The translations under genes and the position numbers were made by a program. A model generated the notes under the pieces. It searched no databases. It saw only the letters and a list, made by a program, of their open reading frames with translations, and was not told the origin of the DNA. This document shows, piece by piece, positions 13,599-13,714 of a stretch of DNA of 13,714 nt. Position 1 is the stretch's first letter. Each line of letters starts with the position of its first letter. Source of the DNA: RGIG5612 sp045598285 (GTDB taxonomy: Bacteria > Bacillota > Clostridia > Lachnospirales > Lachnospiraceae); assembly GCA_045598285.1 (NCBI GenBank), contig JAZLLU010000030.1, positions 1-13,714 of the forward strand, in the 5' to 3' direction.

Positions 13599-13714
13599 GC
13601 TGTCGGACGAGAGAACACAACGAACGACAGAAAAAAAGTATCTTGAAAATTGAACAATGCACTATACAAAAACCCTTGAAGATTCAGTTTGAGTAACATC
13701 AAATGAATTATTGA
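13599..13714 (+). other. rRNA leader running into 16S rRNA
   Basis: The leader holds a hairpin CTGTCG/CGACAG (13600-13605 with 13625-13630), then the box TTGAAAATTGAACAA (13643-13657) typical of Firmicutes rRNA leaders. It then reads AGTTTGAGTAACATCAAATG and ends ATTATTGA. In Clostridia this lies immediately in front of GAGTTTGATCCTGGCTCAG, the 16S 5' end. The last 8-10 bases are probably the first bases of mature 16S rRNA; the rest of the gene lies beyond the window. Confidence 0.82.

Overview
The window comes from a low-GC Gram-positive bacterium, most likely a member of the Clostridia. Signs of this are the AT-rich coding sequence (heavy use of AAA, GAA and ATA codons), strong AGGAG-type ribosome sites, sigma-A promoters of TTGACA-17-TATAAT type, a Firmicutes-style rRNA leader, and a gene set (DegV, DUF1893, TraX-like, DHHW/MBOAT pair) common in anaerobic Firmicutes. 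I cannot name the genus from sequence alone.

Left part (1-2350): an IS30-family insertion sequence, visibly more GC-rich than its surroundings, carries a 435-residue DDE transposase on the minus strand. It sits directly upstream of a small stable-RNA locus on the plus strand. That locus runs: consensus promoter, 5' hairpin, initiator tRNA-fMet, rRNA-leader-like box, two 66-bp tandem repeats with covarying hairpins, AT-rich hairpin, tRNA-Phe, terminator, broken copy of the 3' half of tRNA-Phe, second terminator. From 2350 to 2906 there is no intact gene. This stretch holds a possible pseudoknot or inverted-repeat element, a decayed XRE-type regulator remnant and a long hairpin.

Middle part (2907-9794), plus strand: a MurE-like Mur ligase lacking the usual DNPR motif and, 4 nt later, a HAD phosphatase. 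A GC-rich stretch follows that can fold into a branched structure, then a DegV lipid-binding protein with a terminator. Next is an acyl-CoA synthetase paired with a stand-alone 2-oxoacid dehydrogenase E2-like acyltransferase fold that has lost the catalytic histidine. Last comes a TraX-family membrane protein that seems to start at a rare ATT codon.

Right part (9791-13714): a DUF1893 gene (minus) and a MoaE-like gene (plus) diverge from overlapping promoters. A minus-strand two-gene operon follows: an AlgI-like MBOAT O-acyltransferase and a DHHW/AlgJ-like partner, a probable envelope-polysaccharide O-acetylation module. The window closes with a near-perfect rRNA promoter and leader that should run into a 16S rRNA gene just beyond the end.

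Themes: two genes (Mur ligase, MBOAT/DHHW) point to the cell envelope. DegV, the acyl-CoA ligase and the E2-like protein point to fatty-acyl handling. No defence system, CRISPR array or prophage is visible. The least explained items are the GC-rich element at 5164-5258, the tRNA-spacer repeats, the His-less E2-like protein beside the ligase, and the unusual traX start.
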